A stretch of DNA of 64,000 nucleotides from Lysobacteraceae bacterium (GCA_016789405.1 JAEUPQ010000026.1:496001-560000), one strand, 5' to 3'; counted from the stretch's first letter, positions 35,313 through 46,680 are shown. Numbers and translations are program-made. Notes: generated from the letters alone by a model not told the origin.

Positions 35313-36320
35313 ATGACCCAAACGATTACCGTCATCCGTGGCGATGGCATCGGCCCCGAGATCATGGAGGCCGCCCTGTTCGTGCTCGACGCCATGAACG
35401 CCGGCCTGCAGTACGAGGAAGCCGATGCCGGCATGGTCGCCCTCGAGAAGCATGGCGAGCTGCTGCCGCAGTCCACCCTCGACTCGATCCGCCGGAATCG
35501 CATCGCGCTGAAGAGCCCGCTGACCACGCCGGTCGGCGAGGGTTTCAGCTCGATCAACGTCGAACTGCGCAAGCGCTTCGATCTGTACGCGAACGTGCGC
35601 CCGGCGAAGTCGTTCCCGAACACCAAGTCGCGTTTCCCCTCGGGCGTGGACCTGATCACGGTCCGCGAAAACACCGAAGGCGCCTACATCGGTGAAGGTC
35701 AGTCGCTGTCGGAAGACGGCGAGACCGCGATGCTCACCCAGAAGATCACCCGTCGCGGCTCCGAGCGCATCGTGCGCTATGCCTTCGAGCTGGCCCGCAA
35801 GACCGGCCGCAAGAAGGTCACCGTGGTCCACAAGGCCAACATCCTGAAGTCGACCTCGGGCCTGTTCCTGCGCACGGCCCGCGTCGTCGCAGCGGAATAC
35901 CCGGACATCCAGTGCAACGAGATGATCGTGGACAACACCTGCATGCAGCTGGTGATGCGTCCCGAGCAGTTCGACATCATCGTGACCACCAACCTGTTCG
36001 GCGACATCATCTCCGACCTCTGCGCCGGTCTTGTCGGTGGTCTGGGCCTGGCGCCCGGCGCCAACATCGGCACCGAAGCGGCGATCTTCGAAGCTGTTCA
36101 CGGATCGGCCCCCGACATCGCAGGCAAGGGCGTTGCCAACCCCTGCGCCCTGCTGCTCGCCGTGGGACAGATGCTCGATCACATCGGCCAGCCCGAGAAT
36201 GCGACCCGTCTGCGTCACGCCATCGTCGCCACGCTCGAGGCGAAGGATTCGCTGACGCCGGACCTGGGCGGCGAGGGCAACACGATGTCGTTCGCCAAGG
36301 CGATCGCCAGCAGGCTCTGA
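35313..36320 (+). CDS. icd: Isocitrate dehydrogenase, NAD type
   Basis: This TCA-cycle enzyme oxidises isocitrate to 2-oxoglutarate. The 335-residue product is a short beta-decarboxylating dehydrogenase with GDGIGPEI at the N-terminus, substrate-site RENTEGAYIGEG and the metal-binding NLFGDIISDL region. The coenzyme loop reads HGSAPDIAGKGVANP; Asp-Ile here is the pattern of NAD-dependent enzymes, whereas NADP enzymes have Lys-Tyr. A terminator-like hairpin follows. The leader is over 100 nt and holds two palindromes. Confidence 0.93.
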   Translation: MTQTITVIRGDGIGPEIMEAALFVLDAMNAGLQYEEADAGMVALEKHGELLPQSTLDSIRRNRIALKSPLTTPVGEGFSSINVELRKRFDLYANVRPAKSFPNTKSRFPSGVDLITVRENTEGAYIGEGQSLSEDGETAMLTQKITRRGSERIVRYAFELARKTGRKKVTVVHKANILKSTSGLFLRTARVVAAEYPDIQCNEMIVDNTCMQLVMRPEQFDIIVTTNLFGDIISDLCAGLVGGLGLAPGANIGTEAAIFEAVHGSAPDIAGKGVANPCALLLAVGQMLDHIGQPENATRLRHAIVATLEAKDSLTPDLGGEGNTMSFAKAIASRL

Positions 36321-36360
36321 TCGGAAGCCGGACCTGCGGGTCCCGTCGATCCATGCACAC

Positions 36361-36378
36361 GGGGCGCTTCGGCGCCCC
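36361..36378 (+). terminator. Hairpin after icd
   Basis: A 7-bp stem GGGGCGC / GCGCCCC with a TTCG tetraloop, followed by the moderately T-rich GTTGTCGTTC. Confidence 0.6.
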
Positions 36379-36486
36379 GTTGTCGTTCGGGGCGGGGCTG
36401 GCGTCACAGCGTTCCAGATGATCGCTCGACACACGGGGTGTTGCGCTGCACAATTCCTTGCTGTTTTCTTTCATGCGGATGAAGAG

Positions 36487-37842
36487 ATGAATAATTCGGC
36501 GCAGCCCGCCGGCCACGCCGAGGTCGCTGGCGTGGCCTTGTCCCCGCGCCCCAGTGCCCTGGCGTTGGCCCCGCTGCTGTTGTTCCTGGCGCTGTTCTTC
36601 GGCGCCGGCCTCTACTACACCGCCCATGGCGACCAGATGGGCTTCTATCAGCTGCGAGCACCGGTCGCCATCCTGCCAGCGCTGGCTTTGGGCTTGTGGC
36701 TGGCGCGTCGCCGGGGTGTTCCCGCCCAGCGGACGCTGCTGGCCGGCATGGGCGAGAGCAACGTCATGCTCATGTGCCTGATCTTCCTGCTGGCGGGTGC
36801 CTTCGCATCGGTGTCCAAGGCGATCGGCGCCGTCGATGCCGTGGTCGCCCTGGGCCTCGGAGCCTTGCCGGCCAGCCTGATCCTGCCCGGTCTCTTCCTC
36901 GTCGCGGGCTTCGTGTCCCTGTCGATCGGCACCTCGATGGGAACGCTGGCCGCAGTCGTGCCGATCGCCCTGGGCGTCGCTGACGCTTCCGGGATCGATC
37001 GCGTGTCGATCCTCGGTGCCGTGATCGGCGGTGCGATGTTCGGCGACAACCTCTCGATCATCTCCGATACCACCATTGCAGCAACCCGCAGCCAGGGCGC
37101 AGAGATGCGCGACAAGTTCCGCGAGAACATCAGGATCGCCCTGCCTGCCGCAGCCGCAACCGTCCTGCTTCTGGCCTGGATGGGCGAGGGGGCGCCGGTC
37201 CAGACGCCCGACAGCGTGTCGCCCTGGCTCGTCGCTCCCTACCTGCTGGTACTCGTGCTGGCGGTCGCGGGCCTGGACGTGGTGCTCGTGCTGGGCATCG
37301 GCCTGATCGTATCCGGTCTGTTCGGGCTGGCGCTGACGGGGGGCTATGACCTCCCGGGTTTTGCCGGCGACATCTATGCCGGCTTCGAGAGCATGGTCGA
37401 AATCACGCTGCTGTCGATCCTGATCGGCGGACTCGCGGCGCTGATGAAGGCGAGTGGTGGCCTGGCCTGGCTGGCAGGCGTGATCGCGCGTTTCGCCCGC
37501 GGCCATGCCGGTCGGCGGTCCGGCGAAATGAGCCTGGCCGCGCTTGCGGCGGGCACGGATGCGCTGACCGCGAACAACACGGTGGCGATCCTCGTCACGG
37601 GTGACCTGGCGCGCGACATCGCGCAGCGGCATGGCGTCAGTCCGCGCCGCGCTGCGAGCGTGCTCGACATCTTCGCCTGCGTCGTCCAGGGCGTGTTGCC
37701 GTATGGCGCGCAGATCCTGCTCGCGGCTTCGCTCGCGGCGGTGTCGCCCCTGTCCCTGGCCGGCAGCGTGTACTACTGCTGGCTCCTGGCGATCTCGGCC
37801 ATCGGTTTCATGCTGTTCTCGGGCCGTCGTCGGAGCAACTGA
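36487..37842 (+). CDS. NhaC-family Na+/H+ antiporter-like transporter
   Basis: This integral membrane transporter (451 residues, about ten to twelve helices) is similar to the NhaC/ArcD-like ion transporters. Family signs are LSIGTSMGTLAAVVPIALGVA, MFGDNLSIISDTTIAATRSQGAEM and the repeated half LAAGTDALTANNTVAILVTGDLARDI. The ATG at 36487 follows a GAAGAGA sequence. The exchanged ion is not certain from sequence. A shared terminator hairpin follows at 37898. Confidence 0.85.
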   Translation: MNNSAQPAGHAEVAGVALSPRPSALALAPLLLFLALFFGAGLYYTAHGDQMGFYQLRAPVAILPALALGLWLARRRGVPAQRTLLAGMGESNVMLMCLIFLLAGAFASVSKAIGAVDAVVALGLGALPASLILPGLFLVAGFVSLSIGTSMGTLAAVVPIALGVADASGIDRVSILGAVIGGAMFGDNLSIISDTTIAATRSQGAEMRDKFRENIRIALPAAAATVLLLAWMGEGAPVQTPDSVSPWLVAPYLLVLVLAVAGLDVVLVLGIGLIVSGLFGLALTGGYDLPGFAGDIYAGFESMVEITLLSILIGGLAALMKASGGLAWLAGVIARFARGHAGRRSGEMSLAALAAGTDALTANNTVAILVTGDLARDIAQRHGVSPRRAASVLDIFACVVQGVLPYGAQILLAASLAAVSPLSLAGSVYYCWLLAISAIGFMLFSGRRRSN

Positions 37843-37897
37843 ACCTCCTCGTCGATGCAGTGCTCGCACGCGTTCGCGCTTGCGGAAGCCGGAAAGC

Positions 37898-37923
37898 ACA
37901 AGGGCGCCCGAGGGCGCCCTTGT
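37898..37923. terminator. Bidirectional terminator between the antiporter and BI-1 genes
   Basis: A 12-bp perfect stem (ACAAGGGCGCCC / GGGCGCCCTTGT) with a 2-nt centre lies between the two convergent genes. The T-tracts are short on both sides. Confidence 0.65.
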
Positions 37924-37945
37924 CGTATCGCGATGCTGCGAAAAA

Positions 37946-38710
37946 TCAGTCGCGCAGTTTGGCGAGCAGGCGGAGGAATTCGACGTACAGCCAGACCAGC
38001 GTGACCATCAGGCCGAAGGCGCCGAACCATTCCATGTACTTGGGTGCGCCGGCTTCGACGCCGCTTTCGATGAAGTCGAAATCGAGCACCAGGTTGAGCG
38101 CGGCGATCACCACCACGAAGAGGCTGAAGCCGATGCCGATGATGCCCGACTCATGGATGTAGGGAATGGTGATGTCGAACATGCGCAGCACGAACGAGGC
38201 CAGGTAGATCAGGAAGATGCCGCCGGTCGCCGCAACCACGCCGAGCTTGAAGTTCTCGGTGGCCTTGATCAGGCCGGAGCGGTACGCGAACAGCAGTGCA
38301 AAGAGGGTGCCGAAGGTCAGCATCACCGCCTGCATGACGATACCGGGGTACATGTTCTCGAAGATGGCCGAAATGGCGCCGAGGAACAGGCCTTCCACCA
38401 GCGCGTAGGCCGGCGCCAGCACGGGCGACCATTCCTTCTTGAACGACGTCACGATCGCGAGCACGAAGCCGCCGATGCCGCCGCCGAGCAGGTAGATCAT
38501 CGCGCCCGGCGCAAGCTGCGGGCCCTCGGGCGTCTGCACCATCGTCTGCGACCAGGCGAAGGCCGCGGTGATGATCGTGAACAGCAGCAGCAGGCCGGTC
38601 TTGTTGACCGTGCCGTTGAGGGTCATCGCATTCGCGCTGCCGGGATAGACGGTGCCGCTGCTGAGGTCGAGGAAGGTGGAATCCTTCAGGACCGGATTGC
38701 CGCTGCGCAT
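37946..38710 (-). CDS. Bax inhibitor-1/YccA family membrane protein
   Basis: This membrane protein of 254 residues has about seven helices and belongs to the BI-1 superfamily (the YccA/TMBIM type that often carries a longer N-terminus). Features are the N-terminal NAMTLNGTVNKTGLLLLF, the central LVEGLFLGAISAIFENMYPGIV, and the C-terminal NLVLDFDFIESGVEAGAPKYMEWFGAFGL. In E. coli YccA modulates FtsH; no function is shown here. The ATG at 38710 has an AGGAGTT ribosome-binding site upstream. Confidence 0.9.
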   Translation of the reverse strand: MRSGNPVLKDSTFLDLSSGTVYPGSANAMTLNGTVNKTGLLLLFTIITAAFAWSQTMVQTPEGPQLAPGAMIYLLGGGIGGFVLAIVTSFKKEWSPVLAPAYALVEGLFLGAISAIFENMYPGIVMQAVMLTFGTLFALLFAYRSGLIKATENFKLGVVAATGGIFLIYLASFVLRMFDITIPYIHESGIIGIGFSLFVVVIAALNLVLDFDFIESGVEAGAPKYMEWFGAFGLMVTLVWLYVEFLRLLAKLRD

Positions 38711-38778
38711 GGGAACTCCTGAGTGTTGTCGTTCGGTCGAAGCGCCAAGCATACCGATTCGGAATCTCGTTCGCCGCG

Positions 38779-38807
38779 TTGACATCGCGCGCCGAGGTTC
38801 GCAGAAT
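38779..38807 (+). promoter_or_regulatory. Promoter of the tRNA-Pro gene cluster
   Basis: TTGACA (38779-38784) and CAGAAT (38802-38807) are separated by 17 nt, about 48 nt before the tRNA-Pro gene. Confidence 0.55.
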
Positions 38808-38854
38808 AGCGGGCCGGCTGGAGCGGGTATCCCGCGCCAGTCGCCGCTCGACGG

Positions 38855-38931
38855 CGGGGTATAGCGCAGTCTGGTAGCGCGCCTGCTTTGGGAGCAGGAT
38901 GTCGGGGGTTCGAATCCCTCTACCCCGACCA
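38855..38931 (+). tRNA. tRNA-Pro (TGG)
   Basis: A full cloverleaf of 77 nt with encoded CCA. The acceptor stem is CGGGGTA/TACCCCG, the anticodon loop TTTGGGA has anticodon TGG, and the T-loop is TTCGAAT. Confidence 0.97.
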
Positions 38932-39013
38932 CTTCCGGCGCTTGCCGGCAAGGCTCCTGTCGGCGTGCTCCCGTCAGCGTGTTCCGTTTGTCCGACCGGC
39001 TATCCCGCGCCTT

Positions 39014-39090
39014 GCGCCCGTAGCTCAACCGGATAGAGCACCGGCCTTCTAAGCCGGTGGTTGCAGGTTCGATTCCTGCCGGGCGCGCCA
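39014..39090 (+). tRNA. tRNA-Arg (TCT)
   Basis: A full cloverleaf of 77 nt with encoded CCA. The acceptor stem is GCGCCCG/CGGGCGC, the anticodon arm CCGGC-CTTCTAA-GCCGG has anticodon TCT, and the T-loop is TTCGATT. Confidence 0.97.
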
Positions 39091-39193
39091 ATGCGGCAAC
39101 AGATTCAAGGTGCGACAGGATGTCGTGCGACGGAATGCCCCGGATGGGCCGCTTCCTGGGAAGCGAATGGTCGGTGTTGTACCAGTTTCAATG

Positions 39194-39270
39194 GTGGCTG
39201 TAGCTCAGTTGGTTAGAGTACCGGATTGTGATTCCGGTTGTCGGGGGTTCGAGTCCCCTCAGCCACCCCA
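39194..39270 (+). tRNA. tRNA-His (GTG)
   Basis: A full cloverleaf of 77 nt with encoded CCA. The acceptor stem is GTGGCTG/CAGCCAC and the anticodon is GTG. The base before it (39193) is G, which supplies the extra G-1 opposite discriminator C that is typical of tRNA-His. Confidence 0.97.
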
Positions 39271-39331
39271 TTTCGAGAATGTCGTTCTTGTTCGTCGAAC
39301 GCCAGACATTTCCCCATGAATCGCGGGGAGC

Positions 39332-39361
39332 TTGTCGAAGTCACGGAGAATGCGGTATTCT
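39332..39361 (+). promoter_or_regulatory. Candidate promoter of tRNA-Lys
   Basis: TTGTCG (39332-39337) and TATTCT (39356-39361) are separated by 18 nt, 9 nt before the tRNA-Lys gene. Confidence 0.45.
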
Positions 39362-39370
39362 TTCCAGATC

Positions 39371-39446
39371 GGGCCGTTAGCTCAGTTGGTAGAGCAGTTG
39401 ACTCTTAATCAATAGGTCCAAGGTTCGAATCCTTGACGGCCCACCA
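39371..39446 (+). tRNA. tRNA-Lys (CTT)
   Basis: A full cloverleaf of 76 nt with encoded CCA. The acceptor stem is GGGCCGT/ACGGCCC and the anticodon loop CTCTTAA has anticodon CTT. E. coli has only the TTT isoacceptor, so CTT is an extra lysine tRNA, suited to the AAG-rich codon use of this genome. Confidence 0.97.
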
Positions 39447-39450
39447 GATC

Positions 39451-39486
39451 AAGCAATGCCCGGCTCCGGCCGGGTTTTTTGCTTTC
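39451..39486 (+). terminator. Terminator after tRNA-Lys
   Basis: A CCCGGC-TCCG-GCCGGG hairpin is followed by TTTTTT. The outer AAGCAA/TTGCTT bases can extend the stem. Confidence 0.8.
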
Positions 39487-39521
39487 AGTCCCCGGCAATT
39501 GCCGCGCGCACCCGGGACCTT

Positions 39522-39606
<85 letters not shown>

Positions 39607-39830
39607 CCTCCGATTCCCAGCATCGAGACGATCGTCGCCGGATCGTGGCGGCGGTCGCATCCTGTCGCGCCCGAAACTGGCGGCCGGGCGCGTAATCCGC
39701 CAAACTATCGCGTTCCACCGGGGTCTCGGCCACGGTTCCGCCCACGAGGGCCCTTCGAGGCCCGGGCGTCCAATCCACTCTCACCAATTTTCGGGCCGCG
39801 GACACGCGCGCGGCTGCAGGAGTCGTCAGC

Positions 39831-41135
39831 ATGCAAGTTTCAGTCGAATCCGTGGGCAATCTCGAGCGTCGCATGACCCTGCGCGTGCCGGCAGAGAGCG
39901 TCGAGGGCCAGGTCGGCGGTCGTCTGCGCGAAATCGCGCGCACCGCCCGGATCAAGGGCTTCCGCCCGGGCAAGGTGCCAGCCACCGTGATCGAGCAGCG
40001 CTACGGCGCGCAGGTTCGTGGCGAAATTCTCGACGATCTGTTGCAGCAGGGCTTCGAGCGCGGCGTGCGCGAGAACGAGCTGCGCGTTGCCGGCGCCCCG
40101 CGCATCGAACCGTCCGCCGAAGCGGGCGAGGGCGAGATGGCCTTCGTGGCCTCGTTCGAGATCGTGCCGGATTTCGGCGACATCGACGTGACCAAGCTCC
40201 AGGTCGTCCGCCACACCTCGGACGTCACCGAGGACGACATCGACCGCATGATCGAGAACCTGCGCCTGCAGCGCCGCAGCTGGACCCTCGTCACGCGCCC
40301 CGCCCAGGCCGGCGACGCGGTCGACCTCGAGACCTGGTCGGTGGTCGATGGCGAGCGCCTGCCGCCGGAAGGCGCAGAGCGCGGTGTGACGGTGATCGGC
40401 ACGGGTGGCATGTACCCGGAAATCGAGGACGCGCTGGTCGGCATGAGCGCAGGCGACGAGAAGACGCTGACCGTCGATTTCCCGGCCGATTGGCGTGTGC
40501 CCCAGCTCGCCGGCAAGACGGCTGTCGTCTCGGTGAAGATCGAACAGATTTCCGAAGCGCACCTCCCCGAAGCCGACATCGATTTCATCAAGAGCTTCGG
40601 CGTGAAGTCGGGCGACATGGCCCAGTTCCGCGTCGAGATCCGCAACAACCTGGAGCGCGAGCTCAAGGGCGCGCTGATGAACCGCCTGCGTCGTGAAGTC
40701 GGCGAGCAGCTGATTGCCGCCTACGCCCATGTCGAGATGCCGCCGCGTCTGGTCGAGAACGAAGCGCGTGCCATCGTGGCCCAGAGCGTCGAGCAGTCCC
40801 GTCGTCAGGGGCGTCAGATCGAGGCGCCGGCTGACGCGTGGCGCGAAGTCCTCGAGCCGGCACGCAAGCGCATCACGGTCGGCCTGCTTGTGGGCGAGAT
40901 TGCTCGCCGGAACAGCCTCACGCTGGACCCGAAGCGCGTGAACGAAACGCTGCGTCTCATTGCCTCCACCTACGAAGAGCCGCAGCAGGTCATTGATTTG
41001 TACCGCAACGACCGCCAGCTCATGTCTGGCCTGCAGAATCGCGTCATGGAAGAGCAGGTGATCGACTGGATCGCCGAGCGTGCGACCCACACCGATCAGC
41101 CGCTGAGCTTCCAGGAAGCGATCGCGCCGCTGTAA
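39831..41135 (+). CDS. tig: Trigger factor
   Basis: This ribosome-bound chaperone and prolyl isomerase (434 residues) binds nascent chains. The N-terminal ribosome-binding domain has [12 protein letters not shown] (about residues 43-54), the F-R-x-G-x-x-P signature. The central FKBP-like domain is around [20 protein letters not shown], and the C-terminal helical domain is complete. It starts the quality-control block tig-clpP-clpX-lon, the order common in gammaproteobacteria. Confidence 0.97.
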   Translation: MQVSVESVGNLERRMTLRVPAESVEGQVGGRLREIARTARIKGFRPGKVPATVIEQRYGAQVRGEILDDLLQQGFERGVRENELRVAGAPRIEPSAEAGEGEMAFVASFEIVPDFGDIDVTKLQVVRHTSDVTEDDIDRMIENLRLQRRSWTLVTRPAQAGDAVDLETWSVVDGERLPPEGAERGVTVIGTGGMYPEIEDALVGMSAGDEKTLTVDFPADWRVPQLAGKTAVVSVKIEQISEAHLPEADIDFIKSFGVKSGDMAQFRVEIRNNLERELKGALMNRLRREVGEQLIAAYAHVEMPPRLVENEARAIVAQSVEQSRRQGRQIEAPADAWREVLEPARKRITVGLLVGEIARRNSLTLDPKRVNETLRLIASTYEEPQQVIDLYRNDRQLMSGLQNRVMEEQVIDWIAERATHTDQPLSFQEAIAPL

Positions 41136-41149
41136 GGTTCCGTCATTCC

Positions 41150-41196
41150 GGCGGAATCGCAGCACGGATTCCGCCCCGGCCCGCGCAACACGCGGG
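41150..41196 (+). other. Two hairpins between tig and clpP
   Basis: GGCGGAATC/GATTCCGCC (41150-41175) and CCCGCG/CGCGGG (41180-41196) follow the tig stop. A CT-rich stretch but no T-tract follows, so partial termination or processing is possible. Confidence 0.4.
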
Positions 41197-41221
41197 TCTC
41201 CCCCACAACGACAGGTGTCCC

Positions 41222-41848
41222 GTGAGCATGGAAACCAAAGCCCTGAACCTCGTGCCGATGGTGGTCGAACAGACCAGCCGTGGCGAGCGCGCCTACGACA
41301 TCTATTCCCGGCTGCTCAAGGAACGCGTGATCTTCCTGGTCGGCGGCATCGACGACTACATGGCGAACGTGATCGTCGCCCAGCTGCTGTTCCTCGAGGC
41401 GGAAAATCCCGAGAAGGACATCAGCCTGTACATCAACTCGCCCGGTGGCATCGTCACCGCCGGCATGGCGATCTACGACACCATGCAGTTCATCAAGCCG
41501 GACGTGAGCACGATCTGCGTCGGTCAGGCCGCTTCGATGGGGGCGCTGCTGCTGGCTTCGGGCGCCAAGGGCAAGCGCTACGCGCTGCCCAATTCCCGCG
41601 TGATGATCCACCAGCCGCTGGGTGGCTTCCAGGGCCAGGCCACGGACATCGACATCCATGCCCGCGAGATCCTGGGCATGAAGCAGCGCTTGAACGAGAT
41701 CCTGTCCAGCCACACCGGTCAGGCGATCGACACCATCGCCCGCGACACCGAGCGCGACAATTTCAAGAGCGCCGAGGCCGCCCGCGACTACGGTCTGGTC
41801 GACCATGTCCTCGAGCGCCGGCCGGAAGAATCGATTCAGCCGGCCTAA
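41222..41848 (+). CDS. clpP: ATP-dependent Clp protease proteolytic subunit
   Basis: ClpP is the tetradecameric serine protease that works with ClpX and ClpA. The 208-residue product has the complete catalytic triad: Ser105 in GQAASMGA, His130 in VMIHQP and Asp179 in DTERDN, with the same spacing as in E. coli. The start is either GTG at 41222, 6 nt after CAGG, or ATG at 41228; the difference is two residues. clpX lies about 100 nt downstream. Confidence 0.97.
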   Translation: MSMETKALNLVPMVVEQTSRGERAYDIYSRLLKERVIFLVGGIDDYMANVIVAQLLFLEAENPEKDISLYINSPGGIVTAGMAIYDTMQFIKPDVSTICVGQAASMGALLLASGAKGKRYALPNSRVMIHQPLGGFQGQATDIDIHAREILGMKQRLNEILSSHTGQAIDTIARDTERDNFKSAEAARDYGLVDHVLERRPEESIQPA

Positions 41849-41891
41849 GTGATTGATTCATAAAAGCATGGAATTCCGCCTCGGGGCGCGC

Positions 41892-41919
41892 TTGCGGCCC
41901 GGGACGTGGATGCTATCCT
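41892..41919 (+). promoter_or_regulatory. Candidate promoter for clpX
   Basis: TTGCGG (41892-41897) and TATCCT (41914-41919) are separated by 16 nt, 31 nt before the clpX ATG. Confidence 0.4.
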
Positions 41920-41950
41920 CCCGATACCAGCGAAAGAAATCGACAGCAGC

Positions 41951-43231
<1,281 letters not shown>

Positions 43232-43366
43232 GCCTGCGCGAGATCGCGAGGCACTCCCCGCGCGGCCCGCCTTCCAGCGGGCCGTGCTTGCATCCAGACC
43301 CACAGACCCCCATAAGGTGGCTATCGGCCGCGCCGTTGCGCTGCGCCACCCCACAGGAGCCGTCCC

Positions 43367-45841
43367 ATGTCCGACCAAGCCACCAACGTCCTGCCCGAAT
43401 TGCCCGTGCTGCCGCTGCGGGACGTCGTGGTGTTCCCGAGCATGGTCATCCCGCTCTTCGTCGGTCGCGAGAAGTCCATCAAGGCGCTCGATATCGCGAT
43501 GGACCTCGACAAGCGCATCCTGCTCGTCGCGCAGAAGTCGCCGGAAACCGACGACCCGGCCGCCGGCGACCTGTACGAGGTCGGCACCCTTGCGCAGGTG
43601 CTGCAGTTGTTGAAGCTGCCCGATGGCACGATCAAGGTGCTGGTCGAGGGTGTCTCCCGCGTCAGCGTGAAACAGGTGCGCGAGTTCGATGGTGCGCTTG
43701 CCGGTCGGCCCGAACTTCTCGAATCCGACCTGCCCGCCGATCCGCGCGAGGTCGAAGCCATCGTGCGCTCGCTGATGGGTCTGTTCGAACAGTACATCAA
43801 GACCAATCGCAAGTTGCCGCCGGAGCTGATGCAGACGCTTTCGGGCATCGAAGAACCCAACCGCTTGGCCGACACCATCGCGGCCCACCTGAGCGTGCGC
43901 CTGGCCGAGAAGCAGCGCTTGCTCGAGGCCGTGGACGTGTCGCAGCGCCTCGAATTGCTGGTGGGCCTGGTCGACGGCGAGATCGACGTGCAGCAGTTGG
44001 AGAAGCGTATCCGCGGCCGTGTGAAGTCGCAGATGGAAAAGAGCCAGCGCGAGTACTACCTCAACGAACAGATGAAGGCCATCCAGAAGGAACTGGGTGA
44101 CCTGGACGATGCGCCGAACGACATCGAGGACCTGACCCGGCGCATCGCCGAGGCCGGCATGCCCAAGGCGGTCGAAACCAAGGCGAAGTCCGAACTCAAC
44201 AAGCTCAAGCAGATGTCGCCGATGTCGGCGGAAGCTGCAGTCGTGCGCAACTACCTCGACTGGATCCTCGGCGTGCCCTGGAACAAGCGCACCAAGGTCC
44301 GCAAGGACCTGAAGGTCGCGCAGGACACGCTCGACGCGGATCACTACGGCCTGGAGAAGGTCAAGGAACGCATCCTCGAGTATCTCGCCGTGCAGACGCG
44401 CGTGAAGCAGATCAAGGGCGCGATCCTGTGCCTCGTCGGCCCGCCGGGCGTGGGCAAGACATCGCTCGGCCAGAGCATCGCCAAGGCGACGAACCGCAAG
44501 TTCGTGCGCATGTCGCTCGGCGGCGTTCGCGACGAAGCCGAGATCCGCGGCCATCGCCGTACCTATGTCGGTTCGATGCCTGGTCGCATCGTCCAGAACC
44601 TCAACAAGGCGGCGAGCAAGAATCCGCTGTTCGTGCTGGACGAGATCGACAAGATGTCGATGGATTTCCGTGGCGATCCATCGGCGGCGCTGCTCGAAGT
44701 GCTCGACCCCGAACAGAACACCGCGTTCAACGACCACTACCTCGAAGTCGACCTCGACCTGTCGGAAGTGATGTTCATCGCGACCTCGAATTCGCTGAAC
44801 ATCCCCGGTCCGCTGCTGGACCGCATGGAAGTGATCCGTATTCCGGGCTATACCGAGGAAGAGAAGCTCAACATCGCCCAGCGTTACCTGCTGCCGAAGC
44901 AGTTGAAGGCCAATGGCCTGAAGACCACCGAGCTGAGCATCGCCGAAGAAGCCGTGCGCGACATCGTGCGCTACTACACGCGCGAGTCAGGCGTACGCAA
45001 CCTCGAACGCGAGATTTCCAAGATCTGTCGCAAGGTGGTGAAGGAGATTGCGCTCGCCGGTGCGCAGCCGGCTGAGAAGGGCAAGCGCGGCAGCAAGGTC
45101 GCCAAGGCTTCGAAGGGCCTCAAGCGCATCGCGGTGACGTCGAAGAACCTCGACAAGTACCTGGGCGTGCAGAAATACGATTTCGGTCGCGCCGAGCAGG
45201 ACAACGAGATCGGCATGGTTACTGGCCTCGCCTGGACCGAGGTCGGCGGGGACCTGCTACAGATCGAATCGACGCTGATGCCGGGCAAGGGGCAGTTGCT
45301 GCTCACCGGCCAGCTCGGCGACGTGATGAAAGAGTCTGCTTCCGCGGCATTGTCGGTCGTGCGCGCGCGCACTGAACGCCTCGGCATTGACCCGGATTTC
45401 CTGCAGAAGCAGGATATCCACCTGCATGTTCCGGACGGTGCGACGCCGAAGGATGGCCCAAGCGCGGGCATCGCGATGACGACTGCCCTGGTGTCGGCAT
45501 TGACCAAAGTCCCCGTGCGCGCGGACGTTGCGATGACCGGCGAAATCACCTTGCGTGGCAAGGTGACGGCGATCGGTGGACTGAAGGAGAAGTTGCTCGC
45601 CGCGCTTCGCGGAGGTATCCGCACTGTTCTGATCCCGGAAGAAAACCGCAAGGATCTCGCCGACATCCCGAAGACCGTGACCGATCAGATCAAGATCGTC
45701 CCGGTGCGCTGGATCGACGAAGTCCTGGACCTGGCCCTCGAACATCCAATCGCACCGCAGGCTGCGAAAAAGGAGCGCGCGGCTCCGCGCAAGGCGGTCA
45801 AACCGAAAGTCGCGAGTCGCCGGGAAGTGCGCAGGCACTGA
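43367..45841 (+). CDS. lon: ATP-dependent protease Lon
   Basis: Lon degrades misfolded and regulatory proteins. The 824-residue product has the N-terminal LAN domain ([23 protein letters not shown]), Walker A GPPGVGKT (residues 358-365) and Walker B FVLDEIDK. The C-terminal protease domain has the Ser-Lys dyad: Ser699 in DGPSAGIAM and Lys742 in GGLKEKLLA, spaced as in E. coli. A basic tail rich in Lys and Arg follows the protease domain. A long imperfect hairpin follows the stop. Confidence 0.97.
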   Translation: MSDQATNVLPELPVLPLRDVVVFPSMVIPLFVGREKSIKALDIAMDLDKRILLVAQKSPETDDPAAGDLYEVGTLAQVLQLLKLPDGTIKVLVEGVSRVSVKQVREFDGALAGRPELLESDLPADPREVEAIVRSLMGLFEQYIKTNRKLPPELMQTLSGIEEPNRLADTIAAHLSVRLAEKQRLLEAVDVSQRLELLVGLVDGEIDVQQLEKRIRGRVKSQMEKSQREYYLNEQMKAIQKELGDLDDAPNDIEDLTRRIAEAGMPKAVETKAKSELNKLKQMSPMSAEAAVVRNYLDWILGVPWNKRTKVRKDLKVAQDTLDADHYGLEKVKERILEYLAVQTRVKQIKGAILCLVGPPGVGKTSLGQSIAKATNRKFVRMSLGGVRDEAEIRGHRRTYVGSMPGRIVQNLNKAASKNPLFVLDEIDKMSMDFRGDPSAALLEVLDPEQNTAFNDHYLEVDLDLSEVMFIATSNSLNIPGPLLDRMEVIRIPGYTEEEKLNIAQRYLLPKQLKANGLKTTELSIAEEAVRDIVRYYTRESGVRNLEREISKICRKVVKEIALAGAQPAEKGKRGSKVAKASKGLKRIAVTSKNLDKYLGVQKYDFGRAEQDNEIGMVTGLAWTEVGGDLLQIESTLMPGKGQLLLTGQLGDVMKESASAALSVVRARTERLGIDPDFLQKQDIHLHVPDGATPKDGPSAGIAMTTALVSALTKVPVRADVAMTGEITLRGKVTAIGGLKEKLLAALRGGIRTVLIPEENRKDLADIPKTVTDQIKIVPVRWIDEVLDLALEHPIAPQAAKKERAAPRKAVKPKVASRREVRRH

Positions 45842-45844
45842 TCG

Positions 45845-45918
45845 ATGAACGGGCGGGTGGCCGATCTCGGCCATCCTGTCCGTTCATGCGTTTTACCCGG
45901 GTTTTTCCGGGCTTTTTT
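45845..45918 (+). terminator. Double hairpin after lon
   Basis: ATGAACGG...CCGTTCAT and TGGCCGA/TCGGCCA form an imperfect stem at 45845-45887, just after the lon stop. It is followed by CCCGG-GTTTTT-CCGGG and a TTTTTT run (to 45918). Confidence 0.65.
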
Positions 45919-45919
45919 G

Positions 45920-45948
45920 TTGCGCGGGGTCACCCCCGCTGGTATAAC
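45920..45948 (+). promoter_or_regulatory. Promoter of the HU gene
   Basis: TTGCGC (45920-45925) and TATAAC (45943-45948) are separated by 17 nt. The -35 begins right after the T-run of the lon terminator. Confidence 0.5.
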
Positions 45949-46085
45949 GGACGCCTGTTGACGCAGGAAAAGTCCGCGTCCTTCACGACGCCGAATGCAG
46001 GGAGTCGCGTTCCAGCCGACAGCAGTCGCGTGGCATCCACGCCTCATTCTTCCTTCCTCACACCACATCCATGGGAGTTTCCAAC

Positions 46086-46358
46086 ATGAACAAAGCCGAG
46101 CTTATCGACGCGATCGCCGCCGGTGCCGAGCTGTCCAAGGCCGATGCCGGGCGCGCGCTCGATGCCACGGTCGCCGCCATCACCCAGGCGCTGAAGAAGG
46201 GCGACACCGTGACCGTGATCGGCTTCGGTTCCTTCGTGGTCCGCGAGCGCGCCGCCCGTACCGGCCGCAATCCGAAGACCGGTGGCGAGCTGCAGATCCC
46301 GGCTTCGAAGAATCCGGTCTTCAAGGCTGGCAAGGCGCTGAAGGATGCTGTAAACTAA
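46086..46358 (+). CDS. hupB: DNA-binding protein HU
   Basis: This histone-like protein (90 residues) bends and compacts DNA. It has the full family pattern: [39 protein letters not shown] for the DNA-binding arms, and [12 protein letters not shown] at the end. The position after lon is the same as hupB in E. coli, which is why I use that symbol. The leader is about 130 nt long. Confidence 0.95.
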   Translation: MNKAELIDAIAAGAELSKADAGRALDATVAAITQALKKGDTVTVIGFGSFVVRERAARTGRNPKTGGELQIPASKNPVFKAGKALKDAVN

Positions 46359-46373
46359 TCGGCTCTTCCGTTG

Positions 46374-46448
46374 GGGTGCTTAGCTCAGCGGTAGAGCGTC
46401 TCCTTTACACGGAGAGGGTCGGGGGTTCGAAACCCTCAGCACCCACCA
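46374..46448 (+). tRNA. tRNA-Val (TAC)
   Basis: A full cloverleaf of 75 nt with encoded CCA, 15 nt after hupB. The acceptor stem is GGGTGCT/AGCACCC and the anticodon arm TCTCC-TTTACAC-GGAGA has anticodon TAC. Confidence 0.97.
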
Positions 46449-46489
46449 GAAAGAGTTCGACGTCATCGAAAAGAATTTCTGAAAAGAAC

Positions 46490-46519
46490 TTCCCATCGGT
46501 AACGAAAAGGCGCTAAAAT
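46490..46519 (+). promoter_or_regulatory. Candidate promoter of tRNA-Asp
   Basis: TTCCCA (46490-46495) and TAAAAT (46514-46519) are separated by 18 nt, 24 nt before the tRNA-Asp gene. The -10 is strong, the -35 weak. Confidence 0.4.
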
Positions 46520-46543
46520 GCGCGCCGTCGCAGGGTCAAATGC

Positions 46544-46620
46544 GGAGTGGTAGTTCAGTCGGTTAGAATGCTGGCCTGTCACGCCGGAGGTCGCGGGTTC
46601 GAGTCCCGTCCACTCCGCCA
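46544..46620 (+). tRNA. tRNA-Asp (GTC)
   Basis: A full cloverleaf of 77 nt with encoded CCA. The acceptor stem is GGAGTGG/CCACTCC, the anticodon loop CTGTCAC has anticodon GTC, and the discriminator base is G. Confidence 0.97.
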
Positions 46621-46651
46621 ATCCCTACGAAATTCTTCGCGCAAGCGGACG

Positions 46652-46680
46652 AAAAAGCACCGGAAACGGTGCTTTTTTTG
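46652..46680 (+). terminator. Terminator after tRNA-Asp
   Basis: AGCACCG-GAAA-CGGTGCT with flanking A5 and T7 runs is a strong rho-independent terminator. Confidence 0.92.
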
